This document shows, piece by piece, positions 1-10,259 of a DNA stretch of 64,000 nt. Both the position numbers and the translations under genes were made by a program. Origin of the DNA: Anaerolineaceae bacterium (GTDB lineage Bacteria; Chloroflexota; Anaerolineae; Anaerolineales; Anaerolineaceae); the NCBI GenBank assembly GCA_029975475.1, contig JARKPB010000003.1, positions 1-64,000 of the forward strand. Direction: 5' to 3'. Each line of letters begins with the position of its first letter. Position 1 is the stretch's first letter. The notes under the pieces were generated by a model. That model did not search any database, was not told where the DNA came from, and saw nothing but the letters and a program-made list of their open reading frames with translations.

Positions 1-157
1 CGTTGTCAATCTGATCGTAGGCTTTGAATTCCGCTTTCCCTAAAAATCCACAGTATTTCGTGATCGCTGCGGTCAGCGTCGTCTTCCCATGGTCAATGTG
101 CCCCATGGTCCCTACGTTCAAATGCGGTTTCGATCGATCAAATTTTTGCTTGGCCAT
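1..157 (-). CDS. tuf: Elongation factor Tu, N-terminal fragment (cut by window edge)
   Basis: EF-Tu is the GTPase that delivers aminoacyl-tRNA to the ribosome. Only the first 52 codons are inside the window. They begin [20 protein letters not shown] and contain the G1 P-loop GHIDHGKTT. The ATG lies at 155-157 on the minus strand, with AAGGAG about 10 nt upstream, so the start is secure. It follows fusA after a 32-nt gap and is the last visible gene of the rpoB-rpsL-rpsG-fusA-tuf cluster. The gene continues beyond coordinate 1. Confidence 0.97.
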   Translation of the reverse strand, partial: MAKQKFDRSKPHLNVGTMGHIDHGKTTLTAAITKYCGFLGKAEFKAYDQIDN

Positions 158-189
158 AAATGAAAACGCTCCTTGATAAGGTCAAAAGG

Positions 190-2262
190 TCAACGGTTGA
201 GCACTTTGTTGGCCACAGATTCGGGGACGGGGGCATAGTGTTCAAACTCCATGGTGAACACGCCGCGTCCCTGGGTCTGCGAGCGCAACTCGGTTGCGTA
301 ACCAAACATCTCCGCCAGCGGAACCACCGCGCGGATTGCCTGGGCATTGCCCGGGCGGACATCAATTCCCAGGATGGTGCCGCGCCGAGCGTTCAACTGG
401 CCAAGCACATCACCCAGGTATTCTTCCGGCAGCACAACTTCAACTTTCATGATCGGTTCCAGCAGCACCGGAGCGCCTTTCTGGATACCTTCTTTGAAAG
501 CGAAGATGGCAGCCATCTTAAAGGCCATTTCGTTAGAGTCGACTTCATGATACGAGCCGTCCACCAGGGTTACCTTGACATCTGTGACCGGGTAACCTGC
601 CAGGACGCCGCCCTCTGTGGCTTCTTCGACGCCTTTTTGGATGGCGCCAAAGTATTCCTTCGGAATCACGCCGCCGACTATTTTATTTTCAAAGACAATT
701 CCCTGCCCGCGGTCCAGGGGTTCCAGATTGAAAACCACATGACCGTACTGACCGCGTCCGCCAGTCTGTTTGGCGTATTTGTAATCCACATTCATGATCG
801 GCCGGGTGATGGTCTCGCGGTAAGAAACGCGCGGGCGGCCAACATTCGCCTGAACGCGAAATTCCCTCACCATGCGGTCCACCAGCACGTCCAGATGAAG
901 TTCGCCCATTCCAGAAATCAGGGTTTGACCGGTATTTTCATCGGTGTGAACCCGGAAGGTGGGGTCTTCTTCCGAAAGCCGGCGAAGCGCTTCGGCCATC
1001 TTATCCTGATCAGCGGTGGTCTTCGGCTCAATCGCCACCTGAATCACCGGCTCAGGGAAACTGATACTTTCAAGCAATAGAGGATGCTGGGCTTCACACA
1101 GGGTATCACCGGTAAAACTATCCTTCAATCCCAGCACGGCGCCAATATCGCCAGCCAGCACTTCGGTGATGTCCTCACGGCGGTCCGCGTACATCCGCAA
1201 CAGGCGGCCGATGCGCTCCTTCTTGCCTTTTACCGAGTTCAAGACCATCGTGCCCTGGGTGATCTTGCCGGAATAGACGCGGAAGTAAGCCAGACGCCCG
1301 ACATAGGGGTCGCTGACGATCTTGAACACCAGCGCGCTCAGCGGCGCGTCATCATCAGGATGCTGCTGGATTTGCTGCCCGGTTTCCGGATCGGTGCCGG
1401 TGACCGGTGGGATATCCAGCGGCGAAGGCAGATAATCAATCACCGCATCCAGCACCGGCTGGACGCCTTTATTTCGCAGACTTGACCCGCAAAATACCAG
1501 GGTGGCTTTGTTTTCAATCACAGCCTTGCGCAGCCCGGCTTTGATTTCCTCGACCGTCAATTCCTCGCCTTCCAGGAATTTTACGGTGAGTTCATCATCC
1601 AGCTCGGCAGCCCGTTCCACCAGCTGGGCGCGCATTTCTTCTGCCTGGTCTTTTAACTCCGCGGGAATTTCGCCCACGCGCGGTTCTCGACCGAGTTCAT
1701 CTTCCCAGTAAATCGCCTGACGGGTGAGCAGATCGATCACCCCGCTAAAACTGGCCTCGCTGCCAATCGGCAGCTGCATGGCGATCGGATTCGCCCCTAG
1801 GCGTTCGCGAATGGACGCGATGGTGTTCTCGTAAGAAGCGCCCACCCGATCCATCTTGTTGGCAAAGCAGATACGCGGAACGCGGTAGCGGTCCGCCTGG
1901 CGCCAGACTGTCTCGCTTTGCGGCTCTACCCCCTGAACAGCGTCAAACACGACCACGCCGCCATCCAGGACGCGCAGCGAACGCTGGACTTCGGCGGTGA
2001 AATCGATGTGCCCGGGCGTATCAATAACATTGATCTGATAGCCCTTCCATTCAGCGGTGACAGCCGCGGAGACGATCGTAATCCCGCGCTCGCGCTCCTG
2101 GACCATCCAGTCTGTCACGGTTGTACCATCGTCCACCGAACCGATCCGATAGGTCTTGCCCGTGTAGAACAAGATTCGTTCCGTCGTGGTGGTTTTTCCG
2201 GCATCAATATGCGCGATGATGCCGATATTGCGGTACTTTTCCAGCGGATAAACGCGTGCCAT
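190..2262 (-). CDS. fusA: Elongation factor G
   Basis: EF-G is the translocation GTPase (and, with RRF, acts in ribosome recycling). The 690-residue length is typical of the family. The GTPase domain is complete: G1 AHIDAGKTT near residue 17, switch I RGIT, G3 DTPGH and G4 NKMD. Domains II-V follow; the domain IV region contains the GGRGQYGHV segment. The ATG at 2262 sits 34 nt downstream of rpsG in the ribosomal protein cluster and is co-directional with tuf. No unusual insertions were seen. Confidence 0.98.
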   Translation of the reverse strand: MARVYPLEKYRNIGIIAHIDAGKTTTTERILFYTGKTYRIGSVDDGTTVTDWMVQERERGITIVSAAVTAEWKGYQINVIDTPGHIDFTAEVQRSLRVLDGGVVVFDAVQGVEPQSETVWRQADRYRVPRICFANKMDRVGASYENTIASIRERLGANPIAMQLPIGSEASFSGVIDLLTRQAIYWEDELGREPRVGEIPAELKDQAEEMRAQLVERAAELDDELTVKFLEGEELTVEEIKAGLRKAVIENKATLVFCGSSLRNKGVQPVLDAVIDYLPSPLDIPPVTGTDPETGQQIQQHPDDDAPLSALVFKIVSDPYVGRLAYFRVYSGKITQGTMVLNSVKGKKERIGRLLRMYADRREDITEVLAGDIGAVLGLKDSFTGDTLCEAQHPLLLESISFPEPVIQVAIEPKTTADQDKMAEALRRLSEEDPTFRVHTDENTGQTLISGMGELHLDVLVDRMVREFRVQANVGRPRVSYRETITRPIMNVDYKYAKQTGGRGQYGHVVFNLEPLDRGQGIVFENKIVGGVIPKEYFGAIQKGVEEATEGGVLAGYPVTDVKVTLVDGSYHEVDSNEMAFKMAAIFAFKEGIQKGAPVLLEPIMKVEVVLPEEYLGDVLGQLNARRGTILGIDVRPGNAQAIRAVVPLAEMFGYATELRSQTQGRGVFTMEFEHYAPVPESVANKVLNR

Positions 2263-2296
2263 GGTGGTCCTTGGTTAAGAAGCGCGGGCTCCCGGC

Positions 2297-2764
2297 TTAC
2301 ATGCGGTAGTGAGAGAAAGCCCGGTTGGCTTCCGCCATCTTGTGGGTCTCTTCGCGTTTGCGAACCGCGTTGCCCTGATTATTGGCAGCGTCCAGAATTT
2401 CAGCCGCAAATTTTTCAGCGAAGGATTTTCCCGTGCGAGAACGGGCAGCATCCAACAGCCAGCGCATGGCAAGGGTCAGGCGGCGGGCCATTGGCACTTC
2501 CATCGGGACCTGATAGGTAGCGCCGCCAACCCGACGGGGGCGGACTTCCATCAAAGGACCGACGTTTTTCAACGCCTGCTCCAGGACCTCAACCGGCATG
2601 CGGCCGGTCTTTTCCTGGACAATATCGAGCGTGTCATACATCACTGATTCAGCCGTGCTGCGCTTGCCGTTGTGCAGCATCCGGTTGATCAGCATCGCCA
2701 CATTCATATTGTTGTATTTAATATCGGGTGCGAGTTCCCGCGGTTCTGGTTTCGTACGACGCAT
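2297..2764 (-). CDS. rpsG: 30S ribosomal protein S7
   Basis: S7 binds the 3' major domain of 16S rRNA and nucleates assembly of the 30S head. The 155-residue product matches the family length. It carries the typical MRR start, the VMLINRMLHNGKRSTAES-like helix region and the GGATYQVP motif that contacts rRNA. It lies between rpsL (29-nt gap) and fusA (34-nt gap), the conserved str-operon order. In other bacteria S7 represses its own operon; no binding site was identified here. Confidence 0.98.
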   Translation of the reverse strand: MRRTKPEPRELAPDIKYNNMNVAMLINRMLHNGKRSTAESVMYDTLDIVQEKTGRMPVEVLEQALKNVGPLMEVRPRRVGGATYQVPMEVPMARRLTLAMRWLLDAARSRTGKSFAEKFAAEILDAANNQGNAVRKREETHKMAEANRAFSHYRM

Positions 2765-2793
2765 GAATCACTCCATCAAAGAACAAGTAGAAA

Positions 2794-3213
2794 TTAAGCC
2801 TTGGGGCGCTTGGCACCGTATTTGGAACGGCCCTGAGCCCGCTTGGCAACACCGGTTGTATCCAGCGAGCCGCGCACGATGTGATAGCGCACACCGGGCA
2901 GGTCTTTGACACGGCCGCCGCGAACCAGCACCACCGAGTGCTCTTGCAGCTGATGGCCTTCGCCGGGAATGTAAGCGGTGACTTCGATCCCGTTGGTCAG
3001 ACGCACACGGGCAATCTTGCGCAGCGCCGAATTCGGCTTTTTGGGAGTCATGGTACGCACCACGGTGCAGACCCCGCGCTTCTGGGGAGAACCCGCCATC
3101 TGGCGCTTGCGGCGCTGGCGCAGCGAGTTCAACGTGTATTGCAAAGCAGGCGATTTGCTCTTTGCTTTCTTGGTCTCACGACCTTTCCGGATCAGTTGGT
3201 TGATTGTGGGCAC
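2794..3213 (-). CDS. rpsL: 30S ribosomal protein S12
   Basis: S12 sits at the decoding centre and controls accuracy. The 139-residue product has the conserved decoding loops [11 protein letters not shown] and [13 protein letters not shown]. The lysines whose mutation gives streptomycin resistance are wild type. Between KSPAL and QKRGVCT there is an extra basic segment of about 17 residues; Bacillus-type S12 has a similar insertion while E. coli does not. The loop reads [10 protein letters not shown], with Gln where Asn is common. First gene after the rpoB intergenic gap. Confidence 0.98.
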   Translation of the reverse strand: MPTINQLIRKGRETKKAKSKSPALQYTLNSLRQRRKRQMAGSPQKRGVCTVVRTMTPKKPNSALRKIARVRLTNGIEVTAYIPGEGHQLQEHSVVLVRGGRVKDLPGVRYHIVRGSLDTTGVAKRAQGRSKYGAKRPKA

Positions 3214-3278
3214 TTCTCCTTGCCTCCAAAAAAATATCCTGTGGCGAAATCTCGCCTGATGACCTTATCCAATAAGCA

Positions 3279-3303
3279 AGGCCATCCCTTGCAATGATGG
3301 CCT
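3279..3303. repeat. Perfect 8-bp inverted repeat in the rpoB-rpsL gap
   Basis: AGGCCATC and GATGGCCT flank a 9-nt loop within the 182-nt gap between the rpoB stop and the rpsL start. No T-run follows on either strand, so it is a poor intrinsic terminator. It could be an RNA stability or processing hairpin. Apart from this, the gap (3214-3395) holds nothing recognisable and is much too short for rpoC, which normally occupies this position. Confidence 0.5.
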
Positions 3304-3395
3304 CACCTGACGAACAGGGAGTGGATAGAAAACCACCACGAAAACAACGAAGGACGATTATATCACGCTGGTTATTTGCCCGTCAAGGACAGCTC

Positions 3396-6300
3396 TTACG
3401 ATAACAGGTCCTCCAGATTTTCGCCTAAACCGAGCAAACCCGTGGTCAGACGCGGCGGGCGCACCCGCTCTTCGTCTTTGCCAAAGCGAATGGTTTCTTT
3501 ACTGTCCAGCTTGGCTTCAACTGCCAGACCGAGGCTCTGCAGCTCTTTGACCAGCACGCGGAAGGAAGCGGGCAGGCTGGGTTCCTCAATCGGCTCGCCC
3601 TTCACAATCGCTTCATAGGTGCTGACGCGCCCCTGCACATCATCCGATTTGACCGTCAGCATTTCTTGCAGGGTGTAGGCCGCGCCGTACGCTTCCAACG
3701 CCCAGACTTCCATTTCACCGAAACGCTGGCCGCCGAATTGCGCCTTGCCGCCGAGAGGCTGCTGGGTAACCAGGCTGTAGGGGCCGGTGGAGCGGGCGTG
3801 GACTTTATCTTCCACCAGATGGTGAAGTTTCAGCATCGTCATCACGCCAACGGTAACCGGCTGGTGGTAGAGGTTCCCCGTCTTTCCATCCCGCAGCAGC
3901 AACTTACCCAGAATCGGCAGCGGGTTGCCGCTTTCCAGCATGTGCGCATCCGCAGCAGCCCGTATCTCAGCGCTGTTTTTCGCCTTAACTGTCTTGCCCT
4001 GGCTTTCCAGCCACAGGGTCAGGCAGACATCCACCGCTTTCTGGTCGCGTTCCGGGCTGGCGACAAAGACGCCATCCACCACCTCTTTTTCGATTTCGCC
4101 GAGGTCATATCCTTTTTCGCGCAGCCACTCGCGCAGGGCTGACCAGCGCGCGTAGTCGGATTCAGACGTCAGCTGGTAGACATCATAGCCCTGTGCGCCC
4201 AGCCACTGTTCCAGATACAACATGCGCACTTCGTCATCATCTTTGATGCTAAAGGGGTCGTACTCCTGCTCTTTCAGCCAGGCCCAGGCCTGTTCGCCCA
4301 GATCAGCCCAGGCGCGGTCCATCATCCAGGCGCGGGCCAGTTCTGCCTCAATTTCCGATTCCGTCGCGCCGTCAAACACCGGTGTGATTGAACGGAATCC
4401 CAGGCGGCGGGCCGCCCAGCCGAGGTGCACTTCCAGCACCTGACCGATATTCATACGCCCGGGAACGCCCAGCGGATTGAGGATAATATCCACCGGCGTG
4501 CCGTCTTCCAGGAAGGGCATATCTTCAACCGCGACCACGCGGGAGACAACACCTTTGTTGCCGTGGCGGCCGGCCATTTTATCGCCAGCGGTGATCTTAC
4601 GGCGCTGCGCCACTGAAACTCTGACCATCTTTTCAACCCCGGCGGAAAGGTCGGTGTTGTCTTCGCGGGTGAAGACCTTGACATCCACCACTTTTCCGCG
4701 CTCGCCGTGCGGCATGCGCAGCGACGTGTCCTTCACATCCCGAGATTTCTCCCCAAAAATGGCGCGCAGCAGGCGCTCTTCGGGGGTCAATTCTTTTTCG
4801 CCCTTGGGGGTGATTTTACCAACCAGAATATCATTCGGCCCAACCTCCGCGCCAATGCGAATGATGCCGTTCTCATCCAGATCCTTGATGGCATCCTCAC
4901 CCACATTGGGAATATCGCGGGTGATTTCTTCCTCGCCGAGGCGGGTATCGCGGGCTTCGACTTCGTATTTTTCAATATGCACCGAGGTGAAGCGGTCTTC
5001 CTGTACGAGGCGTTCGGAAATCAGGATGGCATCTTCAAAGTTTCCGCCCTCCCAGGAGAGGAAGGCGATAACCACATTTTGCCCTAATGCCAGGTTGCCT
5101 TCGACCGTGGAGGAAGAATCCGCCAGGACATCGCCTTTATGCACATGCTGACCCTTGACCACCGCCGGGCGCTGGTCAATGCAGGTGGACTGATTGGAGC
5201 GCTGGTATTTGCGCAGGTGATACGTGCGGTTGCCGGTGGCGGTGCGCACGGTGATCTGGCGCCCGGAGACGGAAATCACATCACCTTCTTCCTCAGCCAC
5301 CAGCACCTGGCCTGAATCTTTGGCGGCGAATTTTTCCATGCCGGTGGAAACCTGGGGAATATCCGGGGTAATCAACGGCACAGCCTGAGCCTGCATGTTC
5401 GAGCCCATCAACGCGCGGTTGGCGTCATCATGCTCCAGGAAGGGGATCAAGGATGCGCTGATGCCCACAACCTGATGCGGAGCCACATCCATGAAGTTAA
5501 CCGCGTCCGAGCTGGAGATGATGAAATCGGAATGGAAACGCGCCGAGATCTGTTCTACATCAAATTCATAATGCGCGTTCAGCGGCGTGTTCGCCTGAGC
5601 AATCACGAACTTATCTTCCGCGTCCGCGGAGAGGTACTCGACTTCATCGGAAACAAACGGCGCCACGAAGATGTTGGGTTTATCCAGTTTTGAAATCGCT
5701 TTGAACTGCGCTTCGGTGACGCGCTCGCCCGATTTCGCGATGAGCTCACCGCTCTTCGGATCCGTCACGTCTTCGCGCAGCAGCCTGCCTACCAGGCGCT
5801 TGTCTTTGGAGGAAAGGGATTTAATGACCCGCCGGTAAGGGGTTTCAATGAAGCCGTATTCATTCACTTTCGCGAAAGACGCCAGGCGGCCAATCAAACC
5901 AATATTCGGACCTTCCGGGGTTTCAATCGGGCAAATCCGGCCGTAGTGAGAGTGATGGACATCTCGCACGTCAAAGCCGGCTCGCTCACGGCGCAAACCG
6001 CCCGGGCCAAGGGCTGAAAGGGTGCGCTTGGAACGCAGTTCAGCCAACGGGTTGGTCTGATCCATGAACTGAGAGAGCTGGCTGGAACCAAAGAATTCGC
6101 GCAGCGAAGCCACCACCGGACGGATATTGATCAGCGTCTGGGGAGAAATCTGCTCCTGATCGCGGATGGACATGCGTTCTTTAATCACCCGTTCCATGCG
6201 GCGCAGGCCAATGCGCAGCTTGTTTTGTACCAGTTCGCCCACCGTTTTAACGCGGCGGTTTCCCAGATGATCAATATCGTCCTTGTCCTCTTTTTCGTTA

Positions 6301-7313
6301 TTAATCTGGATCATCCTGCGGATCAGATAGACAATATCCCAGCGGGTCACATTGCGGTGGGTAACCGGAATGCGGTCCATGAGATCCAGTTTTTGGTTGA
6401 GTTTATAGCGGCCCACACGCTCCAGGTCATAATGGCGCTGGTCAAAGAGTTGTTCCTCCAGGAATTGGCGGGCATTTTCGAGGGTGGGCGGGTCGCCAGG
6501 GCGCATGCGCTTGAAGAACTCCAGCAGCGCGGCTTCCGCGATGGTCAGGCCGCCGGAGAGATCCCAGGCTGGTTCCTGCCGCAGGGTGGAAGGGATAAAC
6601 ATGCGGTCCGGGTTGTTGTCCACATCCTGGAACAGAGAGATTAACTCCTCATCCGTGCCGGTTTTAAGCGGCGAATCCGGCCGACCGTCATCAATCGCCG
6701 CCAGCGCGCGAAGGAAAATTGTGATCGGAACCGTGCGTTTGCGGTTAAACTTGAGGATCAGATAATCATTTTTGCGCGTCTCAAATTCCATCCAGGCGCC
6801 GCGGTCCGGGATCAATTTGGCAGAAGCCAGGCGGTGCCCGGTGGCGCGGTCTACCGGGGCCTCAAAATACACGCCCGGGGAACGGATGAGCTGCGACACG
6901 ACCACGCGTTCGGTGCCGTTTATAATGAAGGTGCCCATCTCGGTCATTTCCGGGAAATCGCCCAGGAAGATATCCTGTTTGATCGGTTCGGGGATATCGG
7001 GACCGGCGAGCAGCACGCTGACCCAGAGCGGGCTGGCATAGGTCAAATCGCGTTCAACGCAATCTTCAATACTGTGTTTGGGTTCGCCAAACCAGTATTT
7101 CAAACCCCACTGCTGGCTTTCGGCCAGACGGCTGGGGAAATAAAGTTTCATGCCCTTACTGTAGGATTCAATAGGCGAGATTTCATCCAGCAGGTCAAAA
7201 AGCCCCTCTTTCTTTAACCGTTGAAAGGATTCAAGCTGAACTTCGATCAGATTCGGGAGGTTAAAAATCGTGGGGATGCGGGCATAAGACTTGGTTGGTA
7301 AAGCAGACGCCAT
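3396..7313 (-). CDS. rpoB: DNA-directed RNA polymerase subunit beta
   Basis: The beta subunit forms one side of the RNA polymerase cleft and the rifampicin pocket. The protein is 1305 residues, with the hallmarks [38 protein letters not shown] and [19 protein letters not shown]. Two oddities stand out. In the rifampicin region the residues equivalent to E. coli H526 and R529 are Ser (codon 6030-6032) and Thr (6021-6023). Between FDGA (about residue 978) and RDGKTGN (about 1140) there are roughly 160 residues, where B. subtilis has about 30; this insert contains four WL-x4-G/E-Y-D-like repeats. Start: ATG with AGGAG 7 nt upstream and a consensus promoter about 80 nt upstream. rpoC does not follow. 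Confidence 0.98.
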   Translation of the reverse strand: MASALPTKSYARIPTIFNLPNLIEVQLESFQRLKKEGLFDLLDEISPIESYSKGMKLYFPSRLAESQQWGLKYWFGEPKHSIEDCVERDLTYASPLWVSVLLAGPDIPEPIKQDIFLGDFPEMTEMGTFIINGTERVVVSQLIRSPGVYFEAPVDRATGHRLASAKLIPDRGAWMEFETRKNDYLILKFNRKRTVPITIFLRALAAIDDGRPDSPLKTGTDEELISLFQDVDNNPDRMFIPSTLRQEPAWDLSGGLTIAEAALLEFFKRMRPGDPPTLENARQFLEEQLFDQRHYDLERVGRYKLNQKLDLMDRIPVTHRNVTRWDIVYLIRRMIQINNEKEDKDDIDHLGNRRVKTVGELVQNKLRIGLRRMERVIKERMSIRDQEQISPQTLINIRPVVASLREFFGSSQLSQFMDQTNPLAELRSKRTLSALGPGGLRRERAGFDVRDVHHSHYGRICPIETPEGPNIGLIGRLASFAKVNEYGFIETPYRRVIKSLSSKDKRLVGRLLREDVTDPKSGELIAKSGERVTEAQFKAISKLDKPNIFVAPFVSDEVEYLSADAEDKFVIAQANTPLNAHYEFDVEQISARFHSDFIISSSDAVNFMDVAPHQVVGISASLIPFLEHDDANRALMGSNMQAQAVPLITPDIPQVSTGMEKFAAKDSGQVLVAEEEGDVISVSGRQITVRTATGNRTYHLRKYQRSNQSTCIDQRPAVVKGQHVHKGDVLADSSSTVEGNLALGQNVVIAFLSWEGGNFEDAILISERLVQEDRFTSVHIEKYEVEARDTRLGEEEITRDIPNVGEDAIKDLDENGIIRIGAEVGPNDILVGKITPKGEKELTPEERLLRAIFGEKSRDVKDTSLRMPHGERGKVVDVKVFTREDNTDLSAGVEKMVRVSVAQRRKITAGDKMAGRHGNKGVVSRVVAVEDMPFLEDGTPVDIILNPLGVPGRMNIGQVLEVHLGWAARRLGFRSITPVFDGATESEIEAELARAWMMDRAWADLGEQAWAWLKEQEYDPFSIKDDDEVRMLYLEQWLGAQGYDVYQLTSESDYARWSALREWLREKGYDLGEIEKEVVDGVFVASPERDQKAVDVCLTLWLESQGKTVKAKNSAEIRAAADAHMLESGNPLPILGKLLLRDGKTGNLYHQPVTVGVMTMLKLHHLVEDKVHARSTGPYSLVTQQPLGGKAQFGGQRFGEMEVWALEAYGAAYTLQEMLTVKSDDVQGRVSTYEAIVKGEPIEEPSLPASFRVLVKELQSLGLAVEAKLDSKETIRFGKDEERVRPPRLTTGLLGLGENLEDLLS

Positions 7314-7394
7314 GGGTCATCTCCTGGAACAGGGTCGCAAAAGCAAAAGCTTAAATAAGTACAAGGCGCAATAGGCCATTTTACGCAAATTTTG

Positions 7395-7423
7395 ATTATA
7401 TCAAAGCATACCCGCAAGGTCAA
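7395..7423 (-). promoter_or_regulatory. Sigma-70 promoter of rpoB
   Basis: On the minus strand TTGACC (7418-7423), a 17-bp spacer and a perfect TATAAT (7395-7400). This predicts a leader of about 75 nt before the rpoB ATG at 7313. No rplJL genes lie upstream, so rpoB appears to start its own transcription unit. Confidence 0.85.
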
Positions 7424-7474
7424 GAATTTGAATGCCGCGATTCCAATTCCCCGCTTTTCTTCTAACCTGTTTTA

Positions 7475-7519
7475 TCAGGCTGTTGACCGCCGGGCAGACC
7501 CCAGCTGTCAACAGCCTGA
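7475..7519. repeat. Perfect 13-bp inverted repeat between the ABC importer and rpoB
   Basis: TCAGGCTGTTGAC (7475-7487) and its exact complement (7507-7519) flank a 19-nt loop. It lies downstream of the minus-strand ABC operon, whose last gene ends at 7553, and upstream of the rpoB promoter. The flank lacks a T-run on both strands, so factor-independent termination is doubtful. It could be a 3' stabilising hairpin or an operator. Confidence 0.55.
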
Positions 7520-7552
7520 ATTATACCGCACGATGCGGATAAACCTTTCTTC

Positions 7553-8299
7553 TCAGCGCGTCAGAATTTGGGAGAGAAACTGGCGGGTGCGGTCGTGCTG
7601 TGGACGGGCAAAGAACTGTCCGGGCGGTGCCTGCTCAAGAATCTGCCCCTGATCCATAAACACCACCACATCCGCCGCCGCCCGGGCGAAACCCATCTCG
7701 TGGGTCACCACGACCATGGTAATCCCCGTGCGCGCCAGAGACAGCATCACATCCAGCACTTCTTTGATCATTTCCGGGTCTAACGCGCTGGTCGGTTCAT
7801 CAAACAGCATCACATCGGGGTCCTGAGCCAGCGCCCGCGCGATGGCAACCCGCTGCTGCTGGCCGCCGGACAACTGGGCCGGGTAAGCGCCCGCCTTTTC
7901 CGCGATCCCCACCCGCTCCAGCTGGCGGAGGGCGGTTTGTTTCGCCTGCTCCCCGGGGACGCGCCGCACAATCCGCTGGGCAAGGGTGATGTTTTCCAGC
8001 ACGGTCAGATGCGGATAAAGATTGAACTGCTGAAAGACCATGCCGATGTTGGCGCGGACGGCGTTTAACCGGCGCGGCTCCGCTTCCACCCGCCGTCCAT
8101 CAATCCAGACCTGGCCGCTGTCCGGAACTTCAAGAAAATTGATACAGCGCAGCAGGGTTGATTTTCCGCTCCCGCTCGGGCCGATGATCACAAACACCTG
8201 ACCACGCCGGACAGTCAGACTGACCCCGTTAACGGCTTTCAGCGAACCAAAAGTCTTATGAACATCCAGCATGCGGATCATGGACTCATGCGTGTTCAT
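7553..8299 (-). CDS. Polar amino acid ABC transporter, ATP-binding protein (GlnQ/HisP type)
   Basis: ATPase subunit of an importer energising uptake of a polar amino acid. 248 residues with Walker [10 protein letters not shown] (about residue 40), Q-loop [10 protein letters not shown], signature LSGGQQQRV, Walker B VMLFDEP and switch His in [10 protein letters not shown]. These are features of the PAAT family. It overlaps the permease stop by 14 nt (ATG at 8299; an alternative in-frame ATG lies at 8281), implying translational coupling. Last gene of a substrate-binding protein, permease, ATPase operon. Confidence 0.95.
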   Translation of the reverse strand: MNTHESMIRMLDVHKTFGSLKAVNGVSLTVRRGQVFVIIGPSGSGKSTLLRCINFLEVPDSGQVWIDGRRVEAEPRRLNAVRANIGMVFQQFNLYPHLTVLENITLAQRIVRRVPGEQAKQTALRQLERVGIAEKAGAYPAQLSGGQQQRVAIARALAQDPDVMLFDEPTSALDPEMIKEVLDVMLSLARTGITMVVVTHEMGFARAAADVVVFMDQGQILEQAPPGQFFARPQHDRTRQFLSQILTR

Positions 8300-9155
8300 G
8301 CCGGCGCATCCTTTGCTCGAATCTCTTCATTACAATAGAAAGGACAAGGGTAATCGTCAGGTACATCACGGCCAGGATTGTAAAGGCTTCTTCAAACTTA
8401 AAGGACCGCCCGGCGTATAAACGGGCTATCTGGGTGATGTCGCGAACTGCCAGGACCGATACCAGGGATGAATCTTTGATCATCGAAATGAAATCGTTGC
8501 CCAGCGCCGGCAGGATATTGCGCACCGCTTGAGGCAGGATCACAAAGCGCATCGCCTGGCGGTAGGTCATGCCTTGCGCCCGCGCGGCTTCCATCTGACC
8601 GCCGGGGACGGACTGGATCCCGGCCCGAAATACCTCCGCCAGAAACGCGCCGTAAGTGACCGCCAGCGCCAGGACCGCCCGAAAATTCATATCCACCTGG
8701 CTGATATCCAACCCTGCCAGCGGCGTCCCCGCGGCGGTCATTCCCCGCGAGACCAGCAGCTCGCCCAGAACGTTGATTCCGCCCACCGCGCCCGGAATCA
8801 TCACCAGAGCGATAAAAAAGATCAACACCAGCATCGGAATACCGCGGACGATCTCCACGTAAATTGTTGCCGCGTTGCGGTAAACCGGGTTTGCGGAAAT
8901 TAACCCCAGTCCGGCGATTAACCCCAAGACCAGCGCCAGCGCAAAGGCAGCCAGCGAGGTCGTCACAGTGACGCCCAGACCTGCCCGGATGATCACAAAC
9001 GCCTGGTTGAAATCTGGATCGGTGCTGATCAAAACCGCCACTGCGGCCGCCAGCAGCCCCACCGCCAGAATCCACCAGGGAAAATCGCTCAACCTGGTCC
9101 GCCTCCGGCGCTCAATGAACCGCGCCTGCATTTGTACACTCTCTTCAAGATTCAT
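8286..9155 (-). CDS. Polar amino acid ABC transporter permease (HisM/GlnP type)
   Basis: Inner-membrane permease of the same importer. 289 residues with an N-terminal cytoplasmic tail, a membrane segment near residues 28-45, then the HisM-type permease core. The EAA loop reads [20 protein letters not shown], which docks on the ATPase, and is followed by [12 protein letters not shown], typical of polar amino acid permeases. Only one permease gene is present, so the transporter is presumably a homodimer. It lies 92 nt downstream of the binding protein and overlaps the ATPase. Confidence 0.94.
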   Translation of the reverse strand: MNLEESVQMQARFIERRRRTRLSDFPWWILAVGLLAAAVAVLISTDPDFNQAFVIIRAGLGVTVTTSLAAFALALVLGLIAGLGLISANPVYRNAATIYVEIVRGIPMLVLIFFIALVMIPGAVGGINVLGELLVSRGMTAAGTPLAGLDISQVDMNFRAVLALAVTYGAFLAEVFRAGIQSVPGGQMEAARAQGMTYRQAMRFVILPQAVRNILPALGNDFISMIKDSSLVSVLAVRDITQIARLYAGRSFKFEEAFTILAVMYLTITLVLSIVMKRFEQRMRRHEHA

Positions 9156-9196
9156 TTTTCCTTTCTCCTCTGGCTGGCAGCAACCTCTAATTTCCC

Positions 9197-9234
9197 GGCG
9201 CGGTGCAAGGCTGATGGCCGATCCCGGCCGCGCC
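9197..9234 (-). other. Possible intercistronic hairpin between binding protein and permease
   Basis: GGCGCGG and CCGCGCC (7 bp) flank a 24-nt loop in the gap between the binding protein and permease genes. No T-run follows. Hairpins here commonly protect the abundant binding-protein mRNA from decay; that role is inferred. Confidence 0.35.
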
Positions 9235-9247
9235 AGGGTTGAAACCG

Positions 9248-10081
9248 TCAGTTGATCTCATCGTACGTGAGCCTGAAATCCGGGCCAAAAAACTTTTGAT
9301 TGATCGCGCTCAACGTGCCGTCTTGCATCATCGCCCGCAGAGCTTGATTGACCGGCTCAACCAGATCGGAACCTCTCGGAAAGGCGAACCCCAGCTGGTC
9401 AGAGGCGATTGAGTCACCGATGAATTCAAGCTGGTCGGCATTTTCTCCCTTATACCCCAGGCCGACGACTTCATCCAGGATAACCGCGTCCACATCCCCG
9501 GAAAGCAAAGCCTGGACCGCAAAAGGCATTTGCTCAAAGCCCTTGATGCGGTTTTCGGGTAAGAAGCGCGCGGCGGTTTCGTAATTGGTGGTATTGATTT
9601 GCGTTCCCAGGGTCATGTTCTTTGCGGCTGTGAAGGATTCAAGGTTATTGAAGCGGTTCTCGCCTTTGCGCGCCAGCAGCCGCTGCTGTATTTGAATGTA
9701 TCCAATCGAAAAATCCACGATTTTTGCCCGCTCAGGGGTAATCGTGATGCCGTCTCCGGCGACATCGTACTGACCGGATGCCACGGACTGGATCATTGTA
9801 TCCCAGGATGCTTCCACAAAGACCGGCGTGCAATTCAGGCGGGCGCAAATCTCCCGAAACGCGTCGTAATCCCACCCGCCCGGTTCATTGGTCTCCAAAA
9901 GGATGTAATTAAAGGGTAAATAGGCGTTTTCAACCGCGATTCTCACCTCGCGGCATTCCAGATCCGCCACCATTTTATCCGGTACGCCCAGGCAGCCCGC
10001 CGGTTTACTGGAGGGGGCGCACCCCGCCAGCCCAGCGGCCAGAGCCAGAATAACCAAAATCACGAAAGCTGTTTGTTTCAT
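9248..10081 (-). CDS. Polar amino acid ABC transporter substrate-binding lipoprotein
   Basis: Extracytoplasmic receptor of the importer. A hydrophobic signal ends in the lipobox LAGC (Cys21 from the chosen start). The mature part has the family-3 binding-protein pattern: the motif after [48 protein letters not shown], and a second lobe with LGTQINTTN and [10 protein letters not shown]. Start set at ATG 10081 because GAGGAG lies 6 nt upstream; a start 21 nt earlier would put extra polar residues before the signal peptide. The exact amino acid ligand cannot be read. Confidence 0.93.
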   Translation of the reverse strand: MKQTAFVILVILALAAGLAGCAPSSKPAGCLGVPDKMVADLECREVRIAVENAYLPFNYILLETNEPGGWDYDAFREICARLNCTPVFVEASWDTMIQSVASGQYDVAGDGITITPERAKIVDFSIGYIQIQQRLLARKGENRFNNLESFTAAKNMTLGTQINTTNYETAARFLPENRIKGFEQMPFAVQALLSGDVDAVILDEVVGLGYKGENADQLEFIGDSIASDQLGFAFPRGSDLVEPVNQALRAMMQDGTLSAINQKFFGPDFRLTYDEIN

Positions 10082-10193
10082 CTCATCTCCTCTTTGGATC
10101 ACTTAAATTGAAATCAAATGGATTCACGGGAAAAATATTCGGTTTTTTTTTACAGTTTTCTGCTGGACCTCCTGAAAAGCGCGGACCATTCGG

Positions 10194-10232
10194 AAAACAA
10201 AACAGCCTCCCCTGCGAAGGAGGGGAGGCTGT
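10194..10232 (-). terminator. Intrinsic terminator of the attenuated cluster
   Basis: Perfect 12-bp stem ACAGCCTCCCCT / AGGGGAGGCTGT with a 7-nt loop, followed on the minus strand by TTTTGTTTT. It lies 27 nt after the metallophosphoesterase stop and so ends the minus-strand cluster. Confidence 0.88.
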
Positions 10233-10259
10233 GTTCGCCGAATTAATCCAGTACGGGGA

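Noticed and set aside
160-1080. Long open frame on the plus strand opposite fusA
   Set aside because: Lies wholly antisense to a certain EF-G gene; no ribosome site or family motif; GC-rich codon shadow.
3279-3303. Transcription terminator after rpoB
   Set aside because: The stem lacks a T-run on either strand, and the str genes downstream have no other obvious promoter.
4477-5151. 224-codon plus-strand frame opposite rpoB
   Set aside because: Antisense to rpoB with low-complexity Ser/Arg composition, typical of a shadow frame.
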